Assembly: GCA_039820405.1 (NCBI GenBank)
Contig: JBCBQC010000068.1
Coordinates: forward strand, 1-34,938
Direction: 5' to 3'
Length of the DNA stretch: 34,938 bases
From: CALLVY01 sp937899855
GTDB taxonomy: Bacteria; Bacteroidota; Bacteroidia; Chitinophagales; Saprospiraceae
Below, piece by piece: positions 1-7,843 of this stretch. The notes under the pieces are model-generated. The model was given only the letters and a program-made list of their open reading frames with translations, searched no databases and was not told where the DNA came from. Numbering within the stretch: position 1 is the first letter of the stretch; each line of letters opens with the position of its first letter. A program made the translations under genes and the position numbers.

Positions 1-57
1 GTGAGGTAAAACAAATGCGATTTTACAAACTTTAACATTTCATATGTTTTACCTCAC
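1..57. repeat. Imperfect 17-bp inverted repeat (hairpin/cruciform)
   Basis: Bases 1-17 and 41-57 are inverted copies of each other with 16 of 17 positions matching. The outer 12 bases (1-12 against 46-57) match perfectly, and the spacer is 23 bases. No T-run follows on either strand, so it is not a classical terminator. It lies just beyond the terminator of the tRNA-Leu gene. It could be a palindromic intergenic repeat, a regulator-binding site for a gene left of the window, or part of a larger repeat cut by the window edge. Confidence 0.6.
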
Positions 58-62
58 CTCCT

Positions 63-96
63 GAAAACAAAAAAGCCCAAGTTGAAAACTTGAGCT
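63..96 (-). terminator. Rho-independent terminator of tRNA-Leu
   Basis: Read on the minus strand, a 10-bp stem (87-96 paired with 74-83, one G-U wobble) with a 3-nt loop is followed by a run of T residues (positions 73 down to 63, broken by one G). It lies 22 bases beyond the 3' end of tRNA-Leu, so it very likely ends that transcript. Confidence 0.85.
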
Positions 97-117
97 AATA
101 TGCTGATTATCAGCTAG

Positions 118-201
118 TACCGAAGGTGGGACTCGAACCCACACGTTCTTGCGAACACTGGATTTTGAATCCAGCGCGTCTACCAGTTCCGCCACTTCGG
201 C
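118..201 (-). tRNA. tRNA-Leu (anticodon CAA)
   Basis: The minus strand folds as a class II tRNA. The 7-bp acceptor stem begins GCCGAAG and pairs with CTTCGGT, followed by discriminator A. The D-arm carries the GGTAGACGC signature typical of leucine tRNAs. The anticodon loop is TTCAAAA with anticodon CAA at 165-167, which reads UUG codons. There is a long variable arm and a T-arm with GGGTTCGAGTCCC. CCA is not encoded. The length of 84 nt fits tRNA-Leu. A strong terminator lies just downstream, so it appears to be a single-gene transcript. Confidence 0.97.
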
Positions 202-253
202 AGTTGTGTATCTGTTGAAGATCGGGTAGACTCGGAACACCGTCCGCTCATCC

Positions 254-778
254 TCAACGGGCTGCAAATTTATTTAAATTTTCCCGAATCCGCAACAGGT
301 ACCGCTTTTTAAGGTAGTAATTTTTAATCGCCTCCAAATCCACCGCCTGTCCGGCCTCCCCCCGATAAGCCACCACCCGTGGCGCAATCGCCCGCCACAG
401 CGCCTCCTCCAGGGCCGCCACCTCGCCCCGCACCCGCTCGTAAGCCGCCGCATCGTAGTCGAATTCCAGCTCCATCAAGGTCTCGTTCAAATCCATCACC
501 TCCATCAAAAAATCCTGCGGAATCTTATTTTGCCCCTCGTCCCCCAGGGCACCCTGGAGGCGCAGCAGGTAGGCCATCCGCCGGTCCGGGTCCCGCAGCG
601 TTTGGTAGGCCTCGTTGTTGAGGGTCGACAATTCCAGGATCTCGGCCTGCTTGGCCGCATCGGTTAGCGTGTAAAAATCGGGGTGGTACTTTTTGCTGTT
701 GGCGTAAAAGCGTTGCTGGAGCGCCGCCGTGTCGAGCTCGAAGCGGAGGGGCAGTTCGTAAAATTCAAAGTAATTCAA
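254..778 (-). CDS. hscB: Fe-S protein assembly co-chaperone HscB
   Basis: This 174-aa J-domain protein matches the length of HscB (about 170 aa). The N-terminal J domain (about residues 1-75) carries the HPD motif at residues 32-34, preceded by the family-typical opening NYFEFYELP. The C-terminal half is a helical domain as in HscB, where the family binds the scaffold IscU. HscB stimulates the ATPase of an Hsp70 (HscA or DnaK) to release Fe-S clusters from IscU in the cytoplasm. The start is a TTG codon at 778; no ATG or GTG lies in frame upstream close by and the protein begins exactly where HscB proteins do. It lies 135 bases downstream of rseP on the same strand and may be co-transcribed. 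No isc genes are adjacent. Confidence 0.87.
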   Translation of the reverse strand: MNYFEFYELPLRFELDTAALQQRFYANSKKYHPDFYTLTDAAKQAEILELSTLNNEAYQTLRDPDRRMAYLLRLQGALGDEGQNKIPQDFLMEVMDLNETLMELEFDYDAAAYERVRGEVAALEEALWRAIAPRVVAYRGEAGQAVDLEAIKNYYLKKRYLLRIRENLNKFAAR

Positions 779-885
779 GATCGGAAGGGCTGGAGTCGCT
801 GGCCGGGAGAATCCCCCTTCGGGACCCGAGCGCTCCGCAGGACTTGCGGGGCGCCCGGGGTGGGGGAGGAGCCGTTGACCGGATT

Positions 886-915
886 ACAAAAAATGACAAA
901 AAATGACAAAAAATT
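886..915. repeat. Three tandem 10-bp units ACAAAAAATG
   Basis: Positions 886-895, 896-905 and 906-915 are consecutive copies of ACAAAAAATG, the last ending in T instead of G. The array touches the stop codon of rseP (914-916). On the minus strand it places T-rich tracts immediately after the gene. Small slippage-type repeat; no function is evident. Confidence 0.7.
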
Positions 916-2248
916 ATAAAAAGTCGTTGATGTTGGCGAAGAGTACGAGGCTCAACACGATGATAAAACCGACGATCGTCGCGTACTCCAAAAACTTATC
1001 GCTGGGCTTCTGACCGGTCACCATCTCGTAGAGCAAAAAGACGACGTGGCCGCCATCGAGCGCCGGGATGGGCAGGAGGTTCATAAAGGCCAGGATGAGC
1101 GAGAGGATGGCCGTCATCGTCCAAAAGCGTTCCCAGATCCACTCGGTGCCAAACATCCCACCGATGCTCTTAAACCCGCCCAAGCTGTCGCTGGCCGAGA
1201 TTTTCCCCTGGAAGATGCTGGCGAAGGCCTTGATCTGGTTGGCGAGGAAATTGATCCCCTTCTTGGTACCCGCGGGTAAGGCGCTCAGCAAACTGTATTC
1301 CTGCCGCTCGGTATCGAAAAAATAAGGAAAATCGTAGGAATAAACCCCCAACTTGCCGTTCTCGGTTAGCGTAAGGCTCGCCTGCATGGTGTCCCGTTCG
1401 TTACGCAGATAGGTCAGCTTGACCTGCTGTCCCTTGCGCTCCTTAGCCAGGTCGGTAAAATTGTCGTAAAAGGGCGTGGGAATGCCGTCGAGGGCTAGGA
1501 TTTTATCCCCTTCCTTTAGCCCCGCCCGCCTGCCCGGCGATTGTTCCGCATCTTCCGGTACTTCCGCCACCACAAAGGGCAGCCGGGGACGAAACAAAAA
1601 GAACCCCTTATTTTTCTTACTCGACAACTCCCCAATCGCCGTGGCGGGTACCGGGATGGTCTGTACCCGTCCGTTGCGCTCCACCTGGTATTCCTTGGCA
1701 TCGTTGAAAATGATTTCCCCCAGCATCATCCGCGCCTCAAACTTCTCGAAGGGCTTATTGTTGATCGACACGATTTTATCGCCCGACTGTAGGCCGATGG
1801 TCTGGCCCAGTGAATCTGCGTGAATGCCGTATTCGGCGTTCTGAGCCGGCAGGTACTCCTCGCCGTACACAAAAAGCACCATCGCAAAAATGAAGAAACC
1901 CAGGATGAAATTGACCGTTACACCCCCCAGCATGATGATGAGCCGCTGCCAGGCCGGCTTGGAGCGAAACTCCCAGGGCTGTGGCTCCTGCTGCAGGGAC
2001 TCGGTATCCAAACTCTCGTCAATCATCCCCGCAATCTTCACGTAACCCCCCAGCGGCAACCAGCCGATGCCGTACTCGGTTTCCCCATACTTGTACTTGA
2101 AAAGGGGAAACCAAGCATCAAAAAACAAGTAAAATTTTTCAACTCGGGTATTAAAGAGGCGGGCGGGTACGAAGTGTCCCAATTCGTGCAGCACAATGAG
2201 AATCGACAAACTCAGCATGAGCTGGCCAATCATTACCACGTATTCCAT
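914..2248 (-). CDS. rseP: RIP metalloprotease RseP (site-2 protease, M50)
   Basis: A 444-aa inner-membrane zinc protease of the M50B family, which cuts membrane-anchored substrates such as anti-sigma factors within the bilayer. The first transmembrane helix carries the HExxH zinc motif as HELGH (His21, Glu22, His25). The C-terminal part has the third zinc ligand in the LDGG motif (Asp398), inside NLLPIPALDGGH. Two PDZ-like segments lie between: one around residues 150-190 with the DKIVSIN core, another around 230-290 with GLKEGDKILALDG. A final transmembrane segment ends the protein. The start is ATG at 2248. A good Bacteroidota-type promoter lies 70-100 bases upstream. In many Bacteroidota the gene follows dxr; here it is divergent from rsmE instead. 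hscB follows downstream on the same strand. Confidence 0.95.
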   Translation of the reverse strand: MEYVVMIGQLMLSLSILIVLHELGHFVPARLFNTRVEKFYLFFDAWFPLFKYKYGETEYGIGWLPLGGYVKIAGMIDESLDTESLQQEPQPWEFRSKPAWQRLIIMLGGVTVNFILGFFIFAMVLFVYGEEYLPAQNAEYGIHADSLGQTIGLQSGDKIVSINNKPFEKFEARMMLGEIIFNDAKEYQVERNGRVQTIPVPATAIGELSSKKNKGFFLFRPRLPFVVAEVPEDAEQSPGRRAGLKEGDKILALDGIPTPFYDNFTDLAKERKGQQVKLTYLRNERDTMQASLTLTENGKLGVYSYDFPYFFDTERQEYSLLSALPAGTKKGINFLANQIKAFASIFQGKISASDSLGGFKSIGGMFGTEWIWERFWTMTAILSLILAFMNLLPIPALDGGHVVFLLYEMVTGQKPSDKFLEYATIVGFIIVLSLVLFANINDFL

Positions 2249-2320
2249 ATCTTAAGTTGTAGGTTGTCAAATTATGGGTGTTTCCAGACGTCCTCGGGGG
2301 CTAGCCACCTCGATCGAGTG

Positions 2321-2352
2321 CAAAAGTACTATTAAACCACGGATTTATCAAT
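2321..2352 (-). promoter_or_regulatory. Putative rseP promoter (Bacteroidota type)
   Basis: On the minus strand, a minus-7 element TACTTTTG (2321-2328) fits the TAnnTTTG consensus. A minus-33 element ATTG (2349-2352, consensus TTTG) lies exactly 20 bases upstream. The predicted leader to the ATG at 2248 is about 65-70 bases. The match is by eye only. Confidence 0.55.
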
Positions 2353-2428
2353 CGTAGACCTTAGCCCTGATCTATCAAACAGCATTTTCGGTCTAATGTT
2401 TTCCAGCAAATCTTCGTAATTTGGCCCC

Positions 2429-3142
2429 GTGCAATTGTTTTATACCACCGATATCCAGGGCGACCTAGCTTACTTTAACGAAGTAGAGGCACGACACATT
2501 GTCCAGGTCCTCCGACATCAGGTGGGCGACCTGCTCCACTTCGTCGACGGCCACGGGACGCTTTATCGGGGGCGAATCGTAGAGGCGCGGAAAAAAAGCT
2601 GCGCCCTGAGCATCCTTCACCGCGAGTCGGCGTACAAACAACGGAGCTTTGTCCTCCACGTAGCCATCGCCCCGCCCAAAAATACCGGGCGGTTCGAATG
2701 GTTCCTGGAGAAGGCGACCGAGCTGGGCATCGATCGGATCATTCCCCTACACTGTGAGCGCTCGGAGCGCAGTCGCTTGCGTTTGGAGCGTTTGGAAAAA
2801 GTGTTGCTGGCCGCCATGAAACAATCCCTCCGGGCGACCTTACCCCAACTCCAGCCGCTTACTCCCTTCGACCGCTTATTGGGTCAGCCCGATCTGCCGA
2901 CCGAACGCTTGATCGCCCATTGTGCGGAAGGAGAAAAGCGCCCCCTGGGAGAAAATTATCGGCCGGGTCAGGACGTTATCATACTGATCGGCCCGGAAGG
3001 CGATTTTAGCCCCGCCGAAATCGACGCCGCCCACCAGCGGGGCTTCCGCGCCACCAGCCTGGGCCCCAGCCGACTCCGTACCGAAACGGCCGCGCTGACC
3101 GCCTGTACGATTTTAAATTACCTCAACCAAACCCCAGCTTAA
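2429..3142 (+). CDS. rsmE: 16S rRNA (uracil1498-N3)-methyltransferase RsmE
   Basis: The 237-aa protein has the architecture of RsmE. An N-terminal PUA-like RNA-binding domain (about residues 1-70, with HIVQVLRH) is followed by a SPOUT-class trefoil-knot methyltransferase domain. SAM-binding knot motifs are visible: KATELGID near 95-102, IGPEGDFS at 187-194 and LGPSRLRTETAA at 211-222. The enzyme methylates U1498 of 16S rRNA in the assembled 30S subunit using SAM. The start is GTG at 2429, where the family-typical MQLFY opening begins. A DUF4159 gene follows 71 bases downstream on the same strand and could share its transcript. Confidence 0.95.
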   Translation: MQLFYTTDIQGDLAYFNEVEARHIVQVLRHQVGDLLHFVDGHGTLYRGRIVEARKKSCALSILHRESAYKQRSFVLHVAIAPPKNTGRFEWFLEKATELGIDRIIPLHCERSERSRLRLERLEKVLLAAMKQSLRATLPQLQPLTPFDRLLGQPDLPTERLIAHCAEGEKRPLGENYRPGQDVIILIGPEGDFSPAEIDAAHQRGFRATSLGPSRLRTETAALTACTILNYLNQTPA

Positions 3143-3213
3143 GGCCCGCTCCGTCCGTCGCCAAAGCCCGAATTAAAACACCTTTTATCAATACGCCACA
3201 TTCCCAACTACCC

Positions 3214-3882
3214 ATGCGCACCCTGATCCTACTCGCTATCCTCGTCCTCGCCTCCGCCTTTGCCCCCCATCCTCCCGCGGAGAACAACTCCCAACTCCAG
3301 CTGGCCCTCCTCAAATACAACGGCGGCGGCGACTGGTACGCCAATCCCACCGCCCTGCCCAACCTGGCCCGCTTCTGCAATTCCAACCTCGGCACCAACC
3401 TCACCGCCGACTACGCCACCGTCGAAGTCGGTAGCGCCGACCTCTTCAACCACCCCTTCGTCCACATGACCGGCCACGGCAACGTCGTCTTCTCCGACCT
3501 CGAAGCCGAAAACCTCCGCAACTACCTCATCGCCGGCGGTTTCCTCCACATCGACGACAACTACGGCATGGATCCCTACGTCCGTACCGCCATGAAAAAG
3601 GTCTTCCCCGAAGCCCAGTTTGTCGAACTGCCCTTCGAACACGAGATTTACCACCAAGCTTTTGATTTTAAAAACGGCCTCCCCAAAATCCACAAGCACG
3701 AGGATCGGCCCGCTCAGGGCTTTGGCATCTTCTGGGAAGGACGCCTCGTCTGCTTCTACTCCTTCGAATGCGACCTCGGCGACGGCTGGGAGGACCAATC
3801 CGTTCACAAAGACCCCGAAGAGGTGCGACTCCAGGCCCTCAAGATGGGCGCCAATCTCATCCGCTACGCTTTCCAGCAGTAG
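3214..3882 (+). CDS. DUF4159 domain protein, probably secreted
   Basis: The 222-aa protein starts with a hydrophobic signal-like segment (residues 1-17, ending ASAFA). The rest matches the DUF4159 pattern as I recall it: an opening like LLKYNGGGDWY, a central MTGHGNVVFSD segment, then LRNYLIAGGFLHIDDN and a late Phe/Tyr-rich stretch. DUF4159 has a glutamine-amidotransferase-like fold in which a ThuA/lacI-like role has been suggested but not shown. Function is therefore unknown. The gene is unusually C-rich at third positions (GCC, CTC, ATC), like many genes here, so it looks native. It follows rsmE on the same strand. Confidence 0.8.
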   Translation: MRTLILLAILVLASAFAPHPPAENNSQLQLALLKYNGGGDWYANPTALPNLARFCNSNLGTNLTADYATVEVGSADLFNHPFVHMTGHGNVVFSDLEAENLRNYLIAGGFLHIDDNYGMDPYVRTAMKKVFPEAQFVELPFEHEIYHQAFDFKNGLPKIHKHEDRPAQGFGIFWEGRLVCFYSFECDLGDGWEDQSVHKDPEEVRLQALKMGANLIRYAFQQ

Positions 3883-4340
3883 GACCCTTGATTTTTGCTT
3901 GAAGTAAAGGCTCACTAAGCCAATTCCCAATATCGTTGATTTATCAATGAATAAAAAAAGACACTTTTTTTTGAGGTCTAATTATCTGATTATGAATCAA
4001 TTAAAAAAGGGTAGAAAGTTTTTTTTCAAAAAGTTTATGGAATTTCCCTCTCAAAAGCGTCTATATACCAGAATTTCTCATTCTAGAAGGAGGAAATTCT
4101 TTGGTATTTAAACCGACCGGAATGAGGAGTTCCGGGTCTGGGTAACGGAGCTGTATACACTTACAGTAGCCGTAAAGGAGGCCGGCAGCGGGTCGTGCCT
4201 TGTGGGTGGGTCCCACCCAAAGCCCAAAATACGCCCCATAGTCAAATATGATTTACTTTAATCCTTTATATGCTTGCCCACGCTGCCTTGTCTAAACATC
4301 AAGTTTCCCGTACTTCCCGCACTGCCAGTACGCAATCCCC
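3883..4340. other. Gene-free AT-rich stretch with hairpins
   Basis: No plausible gene is seen. The first 230 bases are AT-rich with several homopolymer runs, unlike the GC-rich genes around. A stem-loop spans 4066-4106: TACCA plus GAATTTC pairs with GAAATTC plus TGGTA, with a small bulge, around a 15-base loop. A second near-perfect hairpin is at 4203-4219, where TGGGTGGG pairs with CCCACCCA around one base. The composition shift and the adjoining MITE-like element suggest an accumulation of insertion debris, but no transposase remnant is recognised. Confidence 0.5.
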
Positions 4341-4571
4341 ACTAGGGGGTGTCTTACAACTATTTTTGCTCGCAGCTTAAGCAGATTTTGGTTCTGCTCG
4401 ACGCTCCTTTTTTCTGGCGTAGCCGTAGCTACGGCTGGAAAAAGAGCGATGAACGAGCGCTCCCTTCGGGGCGGGCACTGCCCGCAGCGAGTGAACCGCT
4501 TGGCGGACGGGTGGCCAAGTTCTAAAGATGCCAAAGATGCGCCGAAGGATAATTTTCAGACACCCCCTAGT
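4341..4571. mobile_element. MITE-like element with 14-bp terminal inverted repeats
   Basis: A 231-base non-coding element is bounded by perfect inverted repeats: ACTAGGGGGTGTCT at 4341-4354 and its reverse complement at 4558-4571. Weaker similarity continues inward for about 18 more bases. The outer CTAG at each end could be a palindromic 4-base target duplication or part of the repeat, as in IS5-type elements with YTAR targets. The interior is highly structured: a 16-base palindrome at 4421-4436 with extended flanking complementarity, and a GCGGGCA/TGCCCGC hairpin at 4471-4485. No transposase is encoded, so mobilisation would need a full-length relative elsewhere. It ends only 14 bases before the lrp start codon. 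Confidence 0.65.
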
Positions 4572-4585
4572 TGCTATACCGTTAA

Positions 4586-5086
4586 ATGACCAAAGCCACT
4601 GCCTCCATGGAGATCGATAGTACCGACCGGAAGATCCTGTCCATCCTGATGAAAGATGCCAAAAAACCGTACACGGAGATTGCCAAAGAAATCCACGTCT
4701 CGGGGGGAACCGTCCACGTGCGTATGCGCAAGATGGAATCCATGGGGATCGTACAAGGCTCCCACCTTTCCATCGACTACACCAAGCTGGGCTACGACGT
4801 CTCGGCCTTTTTGGGCATCTACCTCGAACAAAGCTCGCTCTACGACGAAGTCGCCCAAGCCCTGCAAGCCATTCCCGAAGTGGTGGGGGCCCACTACACC
4901 ACCGGCAACTACGGCATCTTTGCCAAGGTCATCTGCCGCGACACCAACCACCTCCGCGACGTCCTCCACGACAAAATCCAACGCATCGCGGGAATTCAGC
5001 GTACCGAGACCTTTATTTCGCTCGACGAAAGTATCAATCGTCCCATCGACATCGTTCAAGAAGGAGATCAGAGCGGTCTGGAATAA
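4586..5086 (+). CDS. Lrp/AsnC family transcriptional regulator
   Basis: A 166-aa regulator with the two-domain Lrp/AsnC layout. The N-terminal winged helix-turn-helix (about residues 10-65) starts DSTDRKILSILMKDA, the family's signature opening, and contains a recognition helix around GGTVHVRMRKME. The C-terminal RAM/AsnC ligand-binding domain (about 75-150) includes VVGAHYTTGNYG and a DLEXX-like end. Such proteins form octamers or dimers and respond to amino acids; the ligand cannot be read here. The start is ATG at 4586, although ATG at 4607 (MEIDSTDRK) is also possible. The MITE-like element ends just upstream, so the native promoter has been displaced or replaced. Confidence 0.93.
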   Translation: MTKATASMEIDSTDRKILSILMKDAKKPYTEIAKEIHVSGGTVHVRMRKMESMGIVQGSHLSIDYTKLGYDVSAFLGIYLEQSSLYDEVAQALQAIPEVVGAHYTTGNYGIFAKVICRDTNHLRDVLHDKIQRIAGIQRTETFISLDESINRPIDIVQEGDQSGLE

Positions 5087-5169
5087 TAATTGCACTCCCT
5101 CATTATTGCGCCACTGGATCGCGATCGACATGCCCTTGAAAACACCCGGAAGAACCAGACCGAGATCTC

Positions 5170-6189
5170 ATGAAGCAAAGACTCCTATCCGTTTTCGCAT
5201 GCGTCGTTGGTACGCTACTGGCCGCCCCTCTGTCGGCCACCAGCCCCACGTCCGATACCATTCCCAAAATTGCGTACACCGGCTACCGATTGTACCTCAC
5301 CCAATTTGAATCGCTCAAAACCAAGAAGGGAAAGCTGTACATCAAACTCTCCGCCATCAATACGGGCAACAAAAAAATGATGCTGGGCAAAGGCGCCAGT
5401 CAGATTTTCCCCGTCGTCAAGTTCGACCCCTCCATCGACCAAGCCAAGCTACGCGACTACGCCGCCGCCATCTACTTCCAACTGCTCGAAGAGAAAATGA
5501 CCATCCCCATCGGGGCCATCACCACCAATATCGAATTGCGCTTGCCCCTGCAAAGCGAAACGCCCGACAAGCCGCCCGTGAGCAGCGAGCCCGCCCCCTT
5601 AGCCGAAGCCGAGCCGGAAGCAGCGACTCCAGCGCACGAGCCGCCCACCCGCGAAAGCGCAGTGGAGGGGGAAGGCGAAAGCAATGTAGAACGCGAAGCA
5701 GCCGAGGTAGAAACCGAATCGTCTGCGGCCGATACGGAGCCCGAGGTAGCACCCGCACCCACGGAGCGCCAGCCGCCGGAAGCAGAAACGGGGTATTGCT
5801 CGGATTTGGTCCTCAAAAACGTATCCATCCTCAAACGCAACAAAAGCTCGATGACCCTAGCCTACGAACTGTTTAACCAGGGCCTAGGCAAAGCCAAGGT
5901 CATCGTGGGGCGAAAAAAGGATCAGGAAAGCCTGGCCATCCGCGCCAACCTCTCGTCGAGCGAAAAGCTGACGCGGGGCGCCATCGTACTCGGTGGGACC
6001 TTTCTCAGTGGGGAAGAAACCGTCCTGGCCAGCGGCGAAAGCTACCAGGGAACGCTCAAGGTCGACCTCCATAAACTCACCAAATTTACCCCCATCCTCA
6101 TCCTCGAACTCGATGCCTACGAATTCGTAGCCGAGTGCGACGAAACCAACAACATTCAGTCCATCCAATTGCTCGAACCCCTGGAATAA
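5170..6189 (+). CDS. Secreted protein with C-terminal CARDB-like domain
   Basis: The 339-aa protein has a signal peptide (about residues 1-23, ending LSATS). A first beta-rich domain (30-130) is followed by a long Pro/Glu/Ala-rich linker (130-207). The second domain (210-335) ends with the CARDB hallmark, an acidic DETNN motif near residue 325. CARDB domains are Ig-like folds found in cell-surface adhesins. The first domain shows the same theme (KLYIKLSAINTGNKK), so the two may be tandem Ig-like modules. No sorting domain or lipobox is seen, so periplasmic location or simple secretion is likely. The function is unknown. It follows lrp by 83 bases but need not share its transcript. Confidence 0.75.
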   Translation: MKQRLLSVFACVVGTLLAAPLSATSPTSDTIPKIAYTGYRLYLTQFESLKTKKGKLYIKLSAINTGNKKMMLGKGASQIFPVVKFDPSIDQAKLRDYAAAIYFQLLEEKMTIPIGAITTNIELRLPLQSETPDKPPVSSEPAPLAEAEPEAATPAHEPPTRESAVEGEGESNVEREAAEVETESSAADTEPEVAPAPTERQPPEAETGYCSDLVLKNVSILKRNKSSMTLAYELFNQGLGKAKVIVGRKKDQESLAIRANLSSSEKLTRGAIVLGGTFLSGEETVLASGESYQGTLKVDLHKLTKFTPILILELDAYEFVAECDETNNIQSIQLLEPLE

Positions 6190-6204
6190 GGTCCGGGCCA
6201 CGCA

Positions 6205-7680
6205 CTAGTAATAAACGTGGCGCCGCACCTTAGCCGCGTGCTTGGCCAAGCGTACCACTTGACAGGCGTAGCCAAATTCGTTGTCGTACCAAGCGTAGAT
6301 CGTAATGCGTTGGCCCGAGCTGCCCACGATGGTGGAAGGGGCATCCACCACGGACGTACTGGTCATGCCTACGGCCTGGGTAGAAACGTAGTCCGGGGAG
6401 GACGAGTAGTGAATTTGTTCGACAAAAGGGCCGTGTAGCGCCGCCTGGCGCAGTGCCGCATTGACCGCTTCCGCCGTTACCGATTGCCGCACTTCCAGAT
6501 GTAGAATTACCAGTGAAACGTTGGGGGTCGGCACGCGTACCGCGTTACCACTGAGGCGGCCCTGGAGGTGGGGCAGGACCTTGCTCACCGCCGTGGCCGC
6601 ACCGGTGGAGGTCAGCACCATATTGAGGGGCGCCGCTCGGCCCCGGCGGGGCTTTTTGTGGAAGTTGTCGAGCAGGTTCTGATCGTTGGTGTAGGAGTGG
6701 ATGGTTTCGATGTGTCCGCTATCGATTCCCCAGTGGTCGTCGACGACCTTGACGATGGGGACGATGGCGTTGGTGGTACAGGAGGCCGCACTGAAGACGG
6801 CATCGCCGGGGATTTGGAGTTGGTTCTCGTTGGCGCCGTAGACGATATTGGGAACGTCCTTGCCCGGGGCGGTCAGCATGACCTGGTTGATCCCGGGACG
6901 CAGGTGGCGACTCAGGCCGGCGCGATCGCGCCAAACGCCGGTATTGTCGATTACCATGGCCTCGTTGATGCCGTATTCGGTGTAGTCGATGTCTTCGGGT
7001 TGTTGGGCAAAAATCAGTTGAATCCGATTGCCATTGATGATGAGTTCACGGCCATCGGCGGCCACCTCGATCCGGCCGGGGAAGTTGCCGTGGACCGAAT
7101 CTTCCCGGAGCAGGTCGGCGCGTTTGGTCGCCTCGGCGTGGTGGCTTTTCATCTTAGGCCGGACGACGATGGCTTTGAGGCGCAGTTGTTCGCCCTTACC
7201 CGTAGTGGTGACGATGCGACGGGCCAGCAGCCGACCGATGCGACCGAAGCCGTAGAGGACCACGTCTTTGGCGGCTCCGCCAAGGCCCTCCCCCGCGATG
7301 ATCGCCCGGAGCTTATCGCCGATGAAGGCGTGGAGGTCGGGGTACTGATCGCCGGTGGTCAGCCATTCGGCGCCCAGGATACCGAGGTCGATACGGGCGG
7401 GAGCGATTTGGGGCAGTTGGGCGATGGCTTTGGCTAGAGCCAGGGTGGTGTCGATCTGGATGATTTGGTCGACGTAATTGTGGCCGTGCTTGTGGTTGTC
7501 GATCAGTACGCTGGGGCGGGTGTCGTAGATGTCGCGGCGAAACAGGATCAGCTCGACGGATTTGTCGAAGCGGAGTTCGCCGGCGACTTGGAGCAATTCG
7601 AGGGCGGTTTTTTCCCGGTCGTGCCACTGTTGGAGGGAGCTGTTGTTTTGATCGCGGATCAGCCGCTTTTTCTCTTTCAT
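6205..7680 (-). CDS. gap: Glyceraldehyde-3-phosphate dehydrogenase, long form
   Basis: A 491-aa GAPDH, about 150 residues longer than the usual 335. Residues 1-135 are an extension. The NAD(P)-binding Rossmann motif GFGRIGR is at 144-150. The catalytic cysteine lies in ASCTTN (Cys301) and the catalytic histidine in the IHSYTNDQ segment (His328). A C-terminal WYDNEFGYA motif is present. It converts glyceraldehyde-3-phosphate and phosphate to 1,3-bisphosphoglycerate. Long GAPDHs of this type are known in Bacteroidota and some Proteobacteria, where they often coexist with a standard enzyme; whether this one is glycolytic or gluconeogenic cannot be read. The gene converges with the CARDB-like gene (15 bases apart) and lies downstream of the rpoD terminator with its own candidate minus-7 box (TACCTTTA, 7759-7766). 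Confidence 0.93.
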   Translation of the reverse strand: MKEKKRLIRDQNNSSLQQWHDREKTALELLQVAGELRFDKSVELILFRRDIYDTRPSVLIDNHKHGHNYVDQIIQIDTTLALAKAIAQLPQIAPARIDLGILGAEWLTTGDQYPDLHAFIGDKLRAIIAGEGLGGAAKDVVLYGFGRIGRLLARRIVTTTGKGEQLRLKAIVVRPKMKSHHAEATKRADLLREDSVHGNFPGRIEVAADGRELIINGNRIQLIFAQQPEDIDYTEYGINEAMVIDNTGVWRDRAGLSRHLRPGINQVMLTAPGKDVPNIVYGANENQLQIPGDAVFSAASCTTNAIVPIVKVVDDHWGIDSGHIETIHSYTNDQNLLDNFHKKPRRGRAAPLNMVLTSTGAATAVSKVLPHLQGRLSGNAVRVPTPNVSLVILHLEVRQSVTAEAVNAALRQAALHGPFVEQIHYSSSPDYVSTQAVGMTSTSVVDAPSTIVGSSGQRITIYAWYDNEFGYACQVVRLAKHAAKVRRHVYY

Positions 7681-7770
7681 GTGGGTTTTAATTTGGTGGG
7701 ATCGGGGGGACCGATCGTCTTGGATTAGGTTAAATGAAGATACAATGGAATTTTGGCGTAAAGGTAAATG

Positions 7771-7814
7771 AAAAAAGCATTCCGAACGGTGTTATCCGCC
7801 TCGGAATGCTTTTT
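7771..7814 (-). terminator. Rho-independent terminator of rpoD
   Basis: On the minus strand a 14-bp perfect stem (7801-7814 paired with 7772-7785) with a 15-base loop ends in a run of T residues. It lies 30 bases beyond the rpoD stop codon and separates rpoD from gap downstream. Confidence 0.88.
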
Positions 7815-7843
7815 AGGTTTGGGTGAGGTACTGGCTTAGTGGC

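Noticed and set aside
3229..3930. 233-codon open frame antisense to the DUF4159 gene
   Set aside because: Val/Gly/Glu-biased shadow frame produced by strong third-position C on the opposite strand.
4421..4485. Clustered palindromes considered as an integron attC or replication origin
   Set aside because: No attC core sites, no integrase and no origin-like iterons are present; the palindromes are better explained as the interior of the MITE-like element.
4292..4534. 80-codon minus-strand frame inside the MITE-like element
   Set aside because: It crosses one inverted repeat and the palindromes, and has no resemblance to a transposase; taken as a by-product of the element's sequence.
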